Shown: positions 8,542 through 18,513, counted from the stretch's first letter. The stretch: DNA of 60,542 bases from UBA1181 sp963626555 (GCA_963626555.1 CAVFXQ010000012.1:1-60542); one strand, 5' to 3'. Program-made: numbers and translations. Notes: generated by a model not told the origin, from the letters alone.

Positions 8542-8554
8542 CAATTGTAACTCG

Positions 8555-8562
8555 CAAAGATA
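8555..8562 (-). promoter_or_regulatory. -7 element for holA
   Basis: Minus-strand TATCTTTG, a TAnnTTTG match, 41 bases before the holA ATG. It overlaps the likely leader of the divergent gene, so the two promoters are back to back. Confidence 0.45.
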
Positions 8563-8568
8563 GGAAAA

Positions 8569-9042
8569 ATGACAGAACTTAATTTTCCGAAATATGATTT
8601 TCGGGTGAAAAACGAAGCAGGCAAACGCACCATCTTCGATAAATGCCGAAAAAAATTCGTCGCCTTGACTCCAGAAGAGTGGGTGCGCCAAAATATGGTG
8701 GAGTTTCTGACCAAAGAAAAACAATTTCCCATTTCTCTTATCGCTAACGAAATTGCAGTTGATATCAATTCCATGAAAAAAAGATGCGATACGGTAATCT
8801 TCAACAATGAGTTGCAACCCATTGCTATCGTAGAATATAAGGCGCCTCAAATCACTATCAACCAAAAGGTCTTCGACCAAATCGCAACCTACAACCTCAA
8901 GTTGAACGTGCCTTTGCTTATCGTCTCCAACGGACTGACGCACGTTTGTTGTCAAATTGATTACAAAAACCGTCAATACAACTTCTTCAAAGAGATTCCA
9001 ACCTACGAAGAATTGAAGAGCTTATCATTTTTAAAGGATTAA
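8569..9042 (+). CDS. HsdR N-terminal-like PD-(D/E)XK protein
   Basis: A 157-aa stand-alone protein resembling the N-terminal nuclease domain of type I restriction HsdR (HSDR_N_2 type). Visible are a VRQNMVEFL helix around residues 40-48, a D at about 78 in KRCDTVIF and E-Y-K near 93-95 in IAIVEYKAP, which together form the D...ExK core. No helicase domain follows, and no hsdM or hsdS is nearby. Such single-domain proteins are common beside holA in Bacteroidetes as I recall, so it is probably a housekeeping or DNA-repair nuclease relative and not part of a restriction system. Confidence 0.8.
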   Translation: MTELNFPKYDFRVKNEAGKRTIFDKCRKKFVALTPEEWVRQNMVEFLTKEKQFPISLIANEIAVDINSMKKRCDTVIFNNELQPIAIVEYKAPQITINQKVFDQIATYNLKLNVPLLIVSNGLTHVCCQIDYKNRQYNFFKEIPTYEELKSLSFLKD

Positions 9043-9081
9043 AATTCTTCGATTTTTTATCCGATGAAAGTGTCAATTTTT

Positions 9082-9102
9082 AAATTCTAATTTTTAGAAT
9101 TT
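9082..9102 (+). terminator. AT-rich terminator-like hairpin
   Basis: AAATTCTAA (9082-9090) and TTAGAATTT (9094-9102) form a 9-bp stem with a 3-nt loop, and TTTTTAGAATT is then repeated. It lies 40 bases after the HsdR_N stop. It is weak because there is no GC in the stem core apart from one pair. Confidence 0.3.
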
Positions 9103-9120
9103 TTAGAATTATATTAACGT

Positions 9121-9753
9121 ATGAATACGAATTCATCACCTTATTCGTCTCTTTTATTGGACAATGCAACCAAAGAGTTCGCAAAACTGCCTGGTATTGG
9201 ACGAAAAACGGCTTTACGACTGGCTCTGCACCTACTTCGACAGAGTAAAGAGGATGTGGACCTATTTGGAAACACATTCATAAAGATGCGAAATGAAATA
9301 CGCTATTGTAGCGTGTGCCACAATATCTCAGACACGGACGTATGCCAAATCTGCTCCAACCCTCAACGCGACCCCTCCCTGATCTGTGTTGTAGAGAACA
9401 TCAACGACGTCATTTCTGTAGAGAACACTCAACAGTATAAAGGGCTATACCATGTTTTGGGCGGTGTCATTTCGCCTATGCAAGGAATAGGTCCTTCTGA
9501 CTTGAGCATCGATCTTTTAGTGGAGAGAGTCAAGAGCAATAATGTCGTTAAAGAGGTAATCTTGGCATTGAGTCCGACAATGGAAGGCGATACCACCAAT
9601 TTCTACCTATACAAGAAATTGGGAGCGTATGATATTCAACTAAGCACCATTGCACGAGGCGTTTCTATTGGCGACGAATTGGAATATGCCGATGAAATCA
9701 CGTTAGGACGATCTATTGTCAACCGTATTCCATACTCTGTAAATAATGATTAG
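9121..9753 (+). CDS. recR: Recombination mediator RecR
   Basis: A 210-aa protein that works with RecF/RecO to load RecA at gaps. The helix-hairpin-helix LPGIGRKTA is at residues 23-31, the zinc finger C63-C66-C75-C78 is in CSVCHNISDTDVCQIC, and the Toprim domain starts with CVVENINDV and includes the LSPTMEGD segment. Length and domain order are those of a complete RecR. No SD sequence precedes the ATG, as is usual in this phylum. Confidence 0.96.
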   Translation: MNTNSSPYSSLLLDNATKEFAKLPGIGRKTALRLALHLLRQSKEDVDLFGNTFIKMRNEIRYCSVCHNISDTDVCQICSNPQRDPSLICVVENINDVISVENTQQYKGLYHVLGGVISPMQGIGPSDLSIDLLVERVKSNNVVKEVILALSPTMEGDTTNFYLYKKLGAYDIQLSTIARGVSIGDELEYADEITLGRSIVNRIPYSVNND

Positions 9754-9827
9754 CAAAAAAAGAGCGTAAAATAGATAAATTCATTAAACAAAAAATCTGA
9801 AACAATAACAAATAAATCAACTTAAAA

Positions 9828-10244
9828 ATGAAAGGTTTGAAAATTTTATACTGGTTATTTTTGGTTATAGCAATTGCCATCCTACTCGTTTCGTATGGCA
9901 TAAACCTTAAAGAAGTGGGAGATGCGACACAATTCATCGTCCTTCAAACAGTGGCTACACTGTTGACCATCGTCTCAGTGCCACTTATCGTCAAACTCAG
10001 CGACAACAGGGTTACATCTTCGGACTCTAAAATCTTCAAGAAATGGAATTTGCTCAGAATGGCTACGCCACTTGCCGTTTTTGCCATCTGCATGCTGACC
10101 TATCATCTTGTAAAGACAGACTCTTCTATCATCTGCGCCGTCGTTTGTGTGCTTGTGTTCGCCACAATGTGCCGTCCTGGAAAGAATTTGGGAGAGAAAA
10201 AAGAAGAAACAAAAGAAAACGAAGTCTCCAAAGAAAATAAATAG
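9828..10244 (+). CDS. Small four-helix membrane protein (138 aa, unknown)
   Basis: Four hydrophobic segments are predicted at about residues 5-23, 36-57, 77-94 and 97-113, followed by a charged lysine/glutamate-rich tail of roughly 22 residues. The loop between helices 2 and 3 is hydrophilic and basic. No catalytic or binding motif is seen. It follows recR by 74 bases on the same strand and ends in front of a shared terminator. Bacteroidales genomes often hold such a protein next to recR, but I cannot name it. Confidence 0.65.
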   Translation: MKGLKILYWLFLVIAIAILLVSYGINLKEVGDATQFIVLQTVATLLTIVSVPLIVKLSDNRVTSSDSKIFKKWNLLRMATPLAVFAICMLTYHLVKTDSSIICAVVCVLVFATMCRPGKNLGEKKEETKENEVSKENK

Positions 10245-10270
10245 TAACCTATTGGTCAAACTACTTCAAG

Positions 10271-10305
10271 AAGGCTATCTGACGAAAATTCGGATAGCCT
10301 TTCTA
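10271..10305. terminator. Bidirectional terminator between the membrane gene and pbpC
   Basis: AAGGCTATC (10271-10279) and GATAGCCTT (10293-10301), a perfect 9-bp stem with an inner CGAA/TTCG pair, then TTTCTATTTC. It overlaps the last codons of pbpC, so pbpC's own coding end forms part of the stem. Confidence 0.75.
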
Positions 10306-12575
10306 TTTCCCACCTCATCAACGATAGACAAGATATGCGCACCAGCATCAGGAGAGATGGTTAACTGATGATTGCCTTTCGTTTCACCTAAATATTGATT
10401 ATCTATATGCCAATAGAGCGTTGAGGTTGAACGACGACAAACGGCCTTGCACACAACTTGCTGTTTTTCCCCTTCAAAACCTCGTGGTATCATAATCGTG
10501 GCGTTATGCTCGGGATAGATAAAATCAATTTGATCGACAGTCGTACCCTGACAATCATCTCTATAGGCGGGCAACGGACGATAACCTGCATGGCAACTCT
10601 TATAATAATACTCCTGTGCGGCAGGCAACACAAACCAAGATTTCGTCACCATCTCAGAGGGGGAAACACAAGAAGAATTTACTTGCCACTGCTCGTCTTT
10701 CGACAGATGAACCCATTGGCAATAAGAACATTGCAACGTCTTCTTTGAGGCTTTGGGCAAATAGACCTTATCCGTCTCCGCACATATATCAGAAGCCAAA
10801 CAACCACTACGACGGCACACTTTCATCTGCTCCATTTCGTCATACGGCGCAGTGTACCATGCATCATCATCCAACATTGAAAAAACATCAAACATCACTG
10901 GCGATGCAAATCCAACGCCTGTCATTCCAGCTCGTCCCTCTCCTGTCGCATTGCCAACCCAAACTCCAACTACATATTTCGAAGAGACTCCCACCGACCA
11001 TGCATCGCGGTTTCCCCAACTCGTTCCTGTCTTCCACGCTATATTCTTCATCGAACGAAACTGCATCCATTCTGCCTCCTCTTCGGGTCGATTCAACTTC
11101 GACATGGCTTGAAAGGCAAACCACGTCGCCACCCTTGAAATCCGCTCTTTTTCTGCCTCTTTGCCCCTCGCCTTACCCAGCTTCAAGCGATATGCCAATT
11201 TACGATACATACAGCAAAGATCCCATAGTTTCACCTCTGCGCCCCCTAAAATTAATGATGCACCGTAATGGTCTTCATTATAATGTAAGGTTGTCATTCC
11301 TAACCATTTCAAGTCTTCCATAAATCGACCTGTTGTATGCTCCGATAGCATTCTGACAAGTGGCACGTTGAGCGACTGAATAATCGCATCGTCTGCATGA
11401 ACTGCTCCACTATACGTGTGACTGAAATTAATTGGCGTAAAACCATTCAACGATAACGGAGTATCCGAAATCAGTCGTCTTGGAGTGAGTTCTCCACAAC
11501 TCATCATCGCAGCATACAAGAAAGGCTTTAACGTGCTACCCGGACTTCTTTCTGCTTGTATCACATCAACCTGAGAAGCCTCCAAGTCCCGATTTGTTGT
11601 ATTTCCAACATAAACAATTGGTTCTCCCGTCTTTATATCAAGCACCAAAATAGCAATATTATCAATTTGATTGGAAATATGATACCGAATAGCATAGCTG
11701 TTCGACATATATTGCACCATTCGCTGTAATCTCGTATCAATAGAAGTGTGTATGATATTTCCTTTTTGCTTTTTCGACATGAAATCTATGAAATGGGGGG
11801 CATTATTAGGCAAAGGGTAAGGAGTATCTGGCAAATCCTCCACACAAGAGAGATTGTATTCTTCTTGCGATAAAACACCTCGATGATAAAGGATTTTCAA
11901 AAGTGTGTCTCGTTTTTTCTTGAGTCGCCCGCGATTTCTTGACAAGTGAATCAAGGCCGGCGAATTAGGCAAAACAGCCAATGTACATAACTCCGCCCAC
12001 GACAATTTATCTACTCCACGATTGAAATAGCGCCACGAGGCAGCCTCTAAACCTACTATATTTCCACCGAACGGTGCGTTAGCTACATACATTTTCAAAA
12101 TTTCATCTTTCGAATGTGTCAGCTCAATATCAAACGCCCAAAGTGCCTCTATTATCTTATTTTTGAAAGTCCTCGGATGATTTCCCCGAGCCATTCGAGC
12201 CAACTGCATTGTCAGCGTACTGCCCCCCTCTCTCCTACCTCCTTGCAGATTTCGCTTCAACGCTCGCCCGATAGCGATCAAATCCACTCCCAAGTGATAT
12301 CGGAAACGACGATCTTCATAGTTCAGCAAACAAGTGACAAAACGGCTATCCACAGTGTCTGACGAAGGGAAACGCCACTGTTCGTCCGCTGCAATTCTTG
12401 CACAAAGTAACTCTCCCCGATTGTCATACATCACCGTTGACGTCGGTTGATCAAACAATTGGCGTGGCATCACAATCCAATGAAATAATATCGTGAAAAG
12501 AACAACTGTTAGACAAATACCTCCAAAAATGGATATAATTCTATGTTGTCGTAGAAAAACAGAGAAACGCATCAC
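10275..12575 (-). CDS. pbpC: Penicillin-binding protein 1C
   Basis: A 766-aa bifunctional peptidoglycan synthase anchored by one N-terminal helix (about 12-34). The GT51 glycosyltransferase domain shows NYEDRRF (catalytic E87) and GGSTLTMQLARM (117-128). The transpeptidase domain shows SPGSTLK (catalytic S347, K350) and KTGTSWG. A C-terminal BiPBP_C-type domain follows. The usual partner, an alpha-2-macroglobulin gene, is absent; instead the gene starts 7 bases after the stop of a T9SS cargo protein. The protein polymerises and cross-links glycan strands in the periplasm. Confidence 0.95.
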   Translation of the reverse strand: MMRFSVFLRQHRIISIFGGICLTVVLFTILFHWIVMPRQLFDQPTSTVMYDNRGELLCARIAADEQWRFPSSDTVDSRFVTCLLNYEDRRFRYHLGVDLIAIGRALKRNLQGGRREGGSTLTMQLARMARGNHPRTFKNKIIEALWAFDIELTHSKDEILKMYVANAPFGGNIVGLEAASWRYFNRGVDKLSWAELCTLAVLPNSPALIHLSRNRGRLKKKRDTLLKILYHRGVLSQEEYNLSCVEDLPDTPYPLPNNAPHFIDFMSKKQKGNIIHTSIDTRLQRMVQYMSNSYAIRYHISNQIDNIAILVLDIKTGEPIVYVGNTTNRDLEASQVDVIQAERSPGSTLKPFLYAAMMSCGELTPRRLISDTPLSLNGFTPINFSHTYSGAVHADDAIIQSLNVPLVRMLSEHTTGRFMEDLKWLGMTTLHYNEDHYGASLILGGAEVKLWDLCCMYRKLAYRLKLGKARGKEAEKERISRVATWFAFQAMSKLNRPEEEAEWMQFRSMKNIAWKTGTSWGNRDAWSVGVSSKYVVGVWVGNATGEGRAGMTGVGFASPVMFDVFSMLDDDAWYTAPYDEMEQMKVCRRSGCLASDICAETDKVYLPKASKKTLQCSYCQWVHLSKDEQWQVNSSCVSPSEMVTKSWFVLPAAQEYYYKSCHAGYRPLPAYRDDCQGTTVDQIDFIYPEHNATIMIPRGFEGEKQQVVCKAVCRRSTSTLYWHIDNQYLGETKGNHQLTISPDAGAHILSIVDEVGNRKAIRIFVR

Positions 12576-12582
12576 TATATCT

Positions 12583-15500
12583 TTATTCCTTAAATATCTC
12601 CACTGTTCCTCTCTTCACTTTTCCACTCTTGAAATGCAAGGTGTAAATGTAGACACCTGCATCTGCCTCTTTCCCTCGATATGTGCCATCCCATCCATCT
12701 TCTGAATGCGTTACCAACAAACCATATCGGTCGTAAATGTAGAGTTCGTAACCTGGCATAAAAACATCGTTCTTGCCATTTTTATTTTTCGGAGTAAATG
12801 CATCTGGAACTACTATCACCTCGTCATCATCTAACACTACAAGGTGAAGCACTACAACGCTGTCGCAACTATTGAACGCTGATGGATAGTGCTTATTGAA
12901 CGTGTATTCGCCTCGCTCTTGCCCTGGTAAATCAAAATCCACACTATGATAAGGTGTATGAGAGAAAATTGTATCTGCAAAATGAGTCTCCGGAGAGTGT
13001 AACACATTGAGAGACAACGCAATGACACTATCACAACCATGCTGAGTCTGCAGAGTCAGATAGTAGGTCTGCATACCTTCCTCTGTCGTTTTTATTTCAA
13101 ATCCTCCCTTCTCATACGTTTCATTTCTACAAATAGAATCAACACTTGAAAGCTGATAGACAGAATCGACCTGCAACGCCAACGTCTGTATGTATCTGCA
13201 CCCTACTTCGCTCTCCACTTTCTTCTCATAGTAGTGCATACCAACAGTCTGATAGGCAACCACTTCAAATCCATGCTCAAAATAAGGTTCATTCTGACAA
13301 ACTCGTGCTTTGATTGTGTCTCTTCCCATAGGATCGACAATCAATTTCAACCGCACCAAGCTATCGCATCCATATCGATTTACGAAATTCAACGAATCGT
13401 AATAAACGCCCGAAACATTCGTCCAAATGTTGAACCCATTCTTCTGATAAGTTCCCCCCGCACAGGTATGGTCTTCTATCTCCGTAACCTTCTGCTCTTC
13501 AGCTTTTGTTAAATGAAGAACAACTTTCTGCCTACAAGACCCATTTTCTATATACTTTGTATAGACTCCACTCTCCGAAACATCAAAAAATTCGTTTTTA
13601 TAGGTATCTCCGGCACATATAGTATCATATATTTCAATATCGTCATTTTGCGCCACTATCACATCGTATGAGGCCGTTGCACTACAGTTTCCACCATTTG
13701 TGGTGACTGTCACCGTATATTTTGTCGTTTGCATAGGCTCCACCTCTATCAAAGCCGTCGTGTCTCTTGTACTCCATATATACTTCATAGATGAGTCTAA
13801 GCCCTCTACATGCGGGCGACACACAGTAAACTTAGAAAATGGTCGAACCTTCAACGCATAACCATCTTTCTCCACCGCCGCTGTCTCTCCGTAAATCATA
13901 TTAAACGCCCACGCCAACTCCGCCGATGCCTCCGTACTACTCCAATAATTACCATAACTCATCTCCGTCCCTCCATTTTTCACAAGTGCGGAGTCTATAA
14001 TCGGCGTCAAGCCATACAATATACTCATTTGTCCATTCGAAGGCAAAAACCACCCCTTCTCTGCATCAAACGACCATACTGCATTATCGGTTGATTCGGG
14101 TATCTGCTTTTGCATAATCTTAGTATTCTCTTCTCCATTCAAATCCCTCTCGCTATCTAAGATTTCAGAAATTTTTGAAGAAGTTCCATTTCCATACGTC
14201 TGCTGTCCTTCTATCTTCTCTGCTTTATCATACCATAAATAACTTCCTTCACAATCATTCAAAGCCACCATCCAGCCTGTGCGACCATTCTTCAAAACTT
14301 CTACTGCTATTCCTTTCTCTCCATACTCGTTCTCAACCAAATCTCCTACTTTCACAACAGGATGACTTAAATTATTACGTAATGGAACAGATTTTACCGC
14401 CCTCAAAAAATTTCGATAGTAGGAGCTTTTTGTATTTCCCATAATCTCTCCTATATCTGTCAAGGCGCAAAAATATCTGTCCGACAACTCAGTGGAAGAA
14501 AAATAGGAATAACGACTATCATCAGGGGGAAAGGTTGTTCCTCCCAAGGCCGTAAACACAGGATTCACAATGTTAAGCCGAGAAAAAAGCAACCACAACT
14601 CTCCCACCGCAGGAACATACCAACCATTTTCGTAATCAACCGCCCACGCTATCGGATAATCAACAGAATTACCTGCCGCACGCATTATCGCAGTATTGCC
14701 ATATCCATCCTGTTCTGCCAAAACTAAACGTATCTTGTTCTGATTGGGCAATGCGGGTATGTCATACCCCATTCTTCCCCATGTAAGTTTATGATTGGGG
14801 TTATCTGCCAAATCGGCTACCAACGCATATTCATAATCAGTATCAACATAGAACACAACTCCTTCTGCCGTCTTCTTTCCATCTTTCTGAAAAGCACTCA
14901 ACGTCATAAATCGTCCATCACTACAATAGACATCTCCTGGTACAACAGGCACTGAATCACAGTCGTGCAAAATAATACTACTTCCATTCGCCTCTGCAAC
15001 CAAAGACAATTGGGGTTTACCACAAAAGAATGATGTTGTGTCACTCGAAATTATCGACACCGTTGGCTCTTCGACCACCGTCAATGCCAAAACGACAACA
15101 CTATCACACCCTGACTTTGTCTTCAGTTCCTGCGTATAGGTATAATAGCCTGTTGTTGAAAGTTTTCCTAAATTGAAATTGTATTTATCATACACAGAAT
15201 TAACGCATGCTGTATCGTTGAAAAACTGATGGTAAGAAGGACGAGGACTCACATCCAACGGAAGCGCGGTCGATCCACAACCATTGATTCCCGTTAAAAT
15301 CAATTTTCCTGCTGTTGTATCGGTAAACGACAACACTATCTGTGGCGAATTCTGTCCTTTCTGCACTTTGACATTATCTGGCAATGTCCACTTAAATGTC
15401 GTGGCAGCATTGTTACTTTCTATGTAATAGGTTGTCGCAACATTCGTGCATGGTGTCTGATCACCCACCAATGTTCCCTCAAAATGAAGTAAGTCATTAA

Positions 15501-16719
15501 CGGTCAGTCGCAAGCAAACCAAGCTATCCTTACAATAATGGCTACCTATTGGCTGTGTTCTGGTATATCTCAATGTGTCATACAAAACGCCAATAGGAGG
15601 CTGCGAGATTAAAAAGCCATTCTCATTATAATCGTCACCTATGCAAATTGACGCTTCAATATCAAATATCTGCTGTATAACATACAATTGCAATTCAACC
15701 TTTCCTTGATTGGAACAAGTGGAAGGATCGAATATATCGTTGTAATAGGTATTCCAACCTACTTTATTCTGCGCAGGAAGATCAAAATTATACTTTTTAT
15801 AGGTCTCACCCTGACAAACTGTGTCAACGATGTGTGTCTCCGAGCTTTGCGTCTTACTCGTGATAAATGCGCTTTGTGTAAACGTGCAACCAGTTACTGA
15901 AGTTACCTCACAGTAAATCGTCTTGTCACCCTTTTCTACGGAGACTGTCGTTGTTCGTGTAGTGTCGCCATTGCTCCACAAGTATGATGAGAAGCCTTCT
16001 GGAGCCGACAGTGTAATGTCTGACCCACTGCAGTTATCCATTTCCAACTGATTCGGGGCACAATGTGCTGTAAAATAAGCATAGCCGAAATGACCCATCA
16101 ATGCACAGTCGTAAGTGATAAATTGCACTTGCACCTCTTGATTGGCATAGGGCGTCAAATCCAAACCCTCCTTTGTCCAATCTCGCCAACGTCTTGCTGT
16201 ATATCCATCTGTATAGTCTTGAAAGCCTGGTATTCCCTCTGCCGCCGAAACGTCATACTCGGCACAGTCTGACACCAAGTTTCCTGCTTTATCCGTCACA
16301 CGCACTACAAAACGTGGTTGATCAGACATCTCATGCCCTGGATCCTCTAAAACAATTGCAAAATTTACAAACAAAAGTGTGTTTTCAGGGTCTACAACAA
16401 AATGATAGACAATGGCTTCCGCCTCTCCTCCTATGTTATCGTTTCCTAAACGAATGGATTTCAACTCTCCATCTGGTATTGTTGCCAATTGTCCTCCTGT
16501 GTTTTCATCAAAGGAAACCTTCTCGTTCATCGTTTGTCGATTCTCTACCATCCCCTCCGTTTGGAATGGATCTTCAACCATTCCTGTGAAACCTTGAACA
16601 AACGATCCCTTGATGTCCGTAAAATCAGGACACCCTTGCTCCACCGTATATGACAATGCACACAACGCAAATATCGTTGCTAATATTGTCACGACTATCT
16701 TCCGACCTCCGTTTCTCAT
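12583..16719 (-). CDS. Large secreted repeat protein with T9SS type-B (gliding motility-associated) C-terminal domain
   Basis: A 1378-aa exported protein. A signal peptide is visible at residues 1-27 (VVTILATIFALCALSY). After a jelly-roll-like region come an Ig/PKD-like segment (SYLWSNGDTT) and about eight related modules of 45-50 aa with the form C-x-x-x-x-Y-x-x-x-x-F ... G-x-Y ... C-D-S-x-x-x-L-x-L. Between them is a double domain rich in W and G (WAVDYENGWYVPAVGEL; YWSSTEASAELAWAF) like DUF1566/Lcl C-terminal folds. The last about 85 residues, VPDAFTPKNKNGKND to VEIFKE, are the CHU_C type sorting signal recognised by the type IX secretion system. Seven bases separate it from pbpC, so the two are probably co-transcribed. 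Function is surface adhesion or matrix by inference. Confidence 0.88.
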   Translation of the reverse strand: MRNGGRKIVVTILATIFALCALSYTVEQGCPDFTDIKGSFVQGFTGMVEDPFQTEGMVENRQTMNEKVSFDENTGGQLATIPDGELKSIRLGNDNIGGEAEAIVYHFVVDPENTLLFVNFAIVLEDPGHEMSDQPRFVVRVTDKAGNLVSDCAEYDVSAAEGIPGFQDYTDGYTARRWRDWTKEGLDLTPYANQEVQVQFITYDCALMGHFGYAYFTAHCAPNQLEMDNCSGSDITLSAPEGFSSYLWSNGDTTRTTTVSVEKGDKTIYCEVTSVTGCTFTQSAFITSKTQSSETHIVDTVCQGETYKKYNFDLPAQNKVGWNTYYNDIFDPSTCSNQGKVELQLYVIQQIFDIEASICIGDDYNENGFLISQPPIGVLYDTLRYTRTQPIGSHYCKDSLVCLRLTVNDLLHFEGTLVGDQTPCTNVATTYYIESNNAATTFKWTLPDNVKVQKGQNSPQIVLSFTDTTAGKLILTGINGCGSTALPLDVSPRPSYHQFFNDTACVNSVYDKYNFNLGKLSTTGYYTYTQELKTKSGCDSVVVLALTVVEEPTVSIISSDTTSFFCGKPQLSLVAEANGSSIILHDCDSVPVVPGDVYCSDGRFMTLSAFQKDGKKTAEGVVFYVDTDYEYALVADLADNPNHKLTWGRMGYDIPALPNQNKIRLVLAEQDGYGNTAIMRAAGNSVDYPIAWAVDYENGWYVPAVGELWLLFSRLNIVNPVFTALGGTTFPPDDSRYSYFSSTELSDRYFCALTDIGEIMGNTKSSYYRNFLRAVKSVPLRNNLSHPVVKVGDLVENEYGEKGIAVEVLKNGRTGWMVALNDCEGSYLWYDKAEKIEGQQTYGNGTSSKISEILDSERDLNGEENTKIMQKQIPESTDNAVWSFDAEKGWFLPSNGQMSILYGLTPIIDSALVKNGGTEMSYGNYWSSTEASAELAWAFNMIYGETAAVEKDGYALKVRPFSKFTVCRPHVEGLDSSMKYIWSTRDTTALIEVEPMQTTKYTVTVTTNGGNCSATASYDVIVAQNDDIEIYDTICAGDTYKNEFFDVSESGVYTKYIENGSCRQKVVLHLTKAEEQKVTEIEDHTCAGGTYQKNGFNIWTNVSGVYYDSLNFVNRYGCDSLVRLKLIVDPMGRDTIKARVCQNEPYFEHGFEVVAYQTVGMHYYEKKVESEVGCRYIQTLALQVDSVYQLSSVDSICRNETYEKGGFEIKTTEEGMQTYYLTLQTQHGCDSVIALSLNVLHSPETHFADTIFSHTPYHSVDFDLPGQERGEYTFNKHYPSAFNSCDSVVVLHLVVLDDDEVIVVPDAFTPKNKNGKNDVFMPGYELYIYDRYGLLVTHSEDGWDGTYRGKEADAGVYIYTLHFKSGKVKRGTVEIFKE

Positions 16720-16776
16720 TCCCCAATTTTATCAAATAGGAACAGACAGGAAACCTTCTTGCGTCTCTCTGCTTAA

Positions 16777-16971
16777 CTAATTTTTATGACGGTTTTGTCT
16801 CCTTCGCTTATACTCAGCCTTCATCTTTGCAGATCCCGAACCATGAGTACCTTTCACATACGTAGTTCGCTTGGCTTTCGTCTTCACCCCCTTCTTTGGG
16901 TCTTTATTGACATGTTCAGACGATTTTTTGAAAACCGTCCCATGTTCCATTATATGTTGAATATCATCCAT
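16777..16971 (-). CDS. Small very basic protein (64 aa, unknown)
   Basis: The product begins MDDIQHIMEHGTVF and is then almost entirely K, R, T, G and H, ending KRRRQNRHKN. Twenty-one of its 64 residues are lysine or arginine. It has no cysteine and no hydrophobic core, so it is probably a nucleic-acid- or ribosome-binding tail-like protein, or an intrinsically disordered one. It sits alone between the T9SS cargo gene and cca on the same strand. No family is recognised; a spurious ORF cannot be excluded. Confidence 0.45.
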   Translation of the reverse strand: MDDIQHIMEHGTVFKKSSEHVNKDPKKGVKTKAKRTTYVKGTHGSGSAKMKAEYKRRRQNRHKN

Positions 16972-17019
16972 ATCTACTCTTAAAGTTTTAGTTCATATAA
17001 GACATTATAAACTACTATA

Positions 17020-18426
17020 TCACACTTTCTTCTCTATTCCTAATTTTTTAGCCTCTTGTATCATAAACTCATACGCAGGCTCATATTCGTTAGGAATAAT
17101 TCCATCCAAAACGGCATCTTTTATCGCATTCTTAATCTTACCAATCTCAGCGCACGGTGGCAAATTAAACACTTTCATAATCTCTTCGCCAGACACTGGA
17201 GGTTGAAAATTGCGGACTCTGTCTTTCTCCTCAATCTCCTTCATCTTCTGCTTCACCCTTGCGTAATTCTCCTTATACTTGCGCACTCTCTCTTGGTTCT
17301 TCGAAGTGATGTCCGCCTGACAAAGTATCATCAAGGCATCAATATCATCGCCCGCATCAAAAAGCAAACGTCGAATGGCAGAATCGGTTACACCATCTTC
17401 TACCAACGCTATCGGACGCATGTGAAGCAACACCATCTTGACGACAAACTTCATCTTTTCGTTCATTGGCATTTTCATGCGCTTGAACAATTTCGACGTG
17501 ATCTTTGCGCCTACATAGTTATGATTGTAGAATGTCCACCCTACCTTGTCCACCCACTTCTTCGTAGCGGGTTTCCCTACATCGTGGAGTAATGCAGCCC
17601 AACGTAGCCAAAGGTCGTCCGACTTCTCTGCCACACTATCCACAACCTGCATAGTATGGGTGAAATTATTCTTGTGTCCAACTCCATCTTTCTCTTCCGT
17701 AGCAGCCAACGCATGAATTTCCGGCAAAACCAACTCCATCAAACCACACTGCTCCATCAAAACGAGACCAACAGACGGACGTTTAGACATCATAATCTTA
17801 TTCAACTCCTCGTTGATTCGCTCTTTCGTAATGATGGAAATCCGCTCTTTCATCCTTCCTAACGCATCAAACGTGTTCTGCTCAATGAAAAACGACAATT
17901 GGGAGGCAAAACGAACACAACGCATCATCCGCAAAGGATCATCGCTAAAGGTAATGTCTGGATTCAACGGTGTACGCAATATTTTATTCTCCAAATCCTC
18001 CATACCATTAAATGGATCAACCAACTCGCCAAATCGTGCTTTATTCAAGCATAAAGCCATCGCATTCACCGTAAAATCACGCCTGTTTTGGTCGTCTTCT
18101 AACGTTCCATCTTCCACAATAGGATTACGAGAATCCGCACGATACGACTCCTTTCGTGCGCCAACGAACTCCACTTCTATATGCTTCAACTTCACCTGAG
18201 CCGTTCCAAAACTCTTAAAAACAGAAAGTGTACTCCCTTTCCAAGCCTTATGAAACGCCTCCGCTACGGCTATTCCAGAACCGACAACTACAATATCAAT
18301 ATCGTTAGATGGTCTCTCTAACAGAATATCACGAACAAAACCACCAATCACATAACACTCAACGCCTTGCGAATCAGCCACTTCCGAAATCAGTCGGAAG
18401 ACCTTGTTATCCAAGTATTTTTCCAC
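17020..18426 (-). CDS. cca: CCA tRNA nucleotidyltransferase with HD domain
   Basis: Adds or repairs the 3' CCA of tRNAs. The nucleotidyltransferase core shows VIGGFVRD, then NDIDIVVVG with the two catalytic aspartates, and RRDFTVNAMA. An HD phosphohydrolase domain follows (LLHDVGKPATKKW). The frame is open up to an ATG at 18525, but the segment before residue 34 is a low-complexity lysine/glutamate run and the apparent ATG overlaps a promoter -7 element. I therefore place the start at the GTG at 18426, which gives VEKYLDNKVFRLIS, the usual start of this family, and a 468-aa protein. Start choice is inference. Confidence 0.93.
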   Translation of the reverse strand: MEKYLDNKVFRLISEVADSQGVECYVIGGFVRDILLERPSNDIDIVVVGSGIAVAEAFHKAWKGSTLSVFKSFGTAQVKLKHIEVEFVGARKESYRADSRNPIVEDGTLEDDQNRRDFTVNAMALCLNKARFGELVDPFNGMEDLENKILRTPLNPDITFSDDPLRMMRCVRFASQLSFFIEQNTFDALGRMKERISIITKERINEELNKIMMSKRPSVGLVLMEQCGLMELVLPEIHALAATEEKDGVGHKNNFTHTMQVVDSVAEKSDDLWLRWAALLHDVGKPATKKWVDKVGWTFYNHNYVGAKITSKLFKRMKMPMNEKMKFVVKMVLLHMRPIALVEDGVTDSAIRRLLFDAGDDIDALMILCQADITSKNQERVRKYKENYARVKQKMKEIEEKDRVRNFQPPVSGEEIMKVFNLPPCAEIGKIKNAIKDAVLDGIIPNEYEPAYEFMIQEAKKLGIEKKV

Positions 18427-18513
18427 CTTACGATCTTCTTTTTCGTCTCTTTTTTCTCTATTTTTCTCTTTTTTTAAAACGTTTATTTTATCACTTACAA
18501 ACGCATTTACTTG

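Noticed and set aside
8523..8976. Minus-strand reading frames opposite the HsdR_N gene
   Set aside because: They are mirror frames of a convincing plus-strand gene and have no family features.
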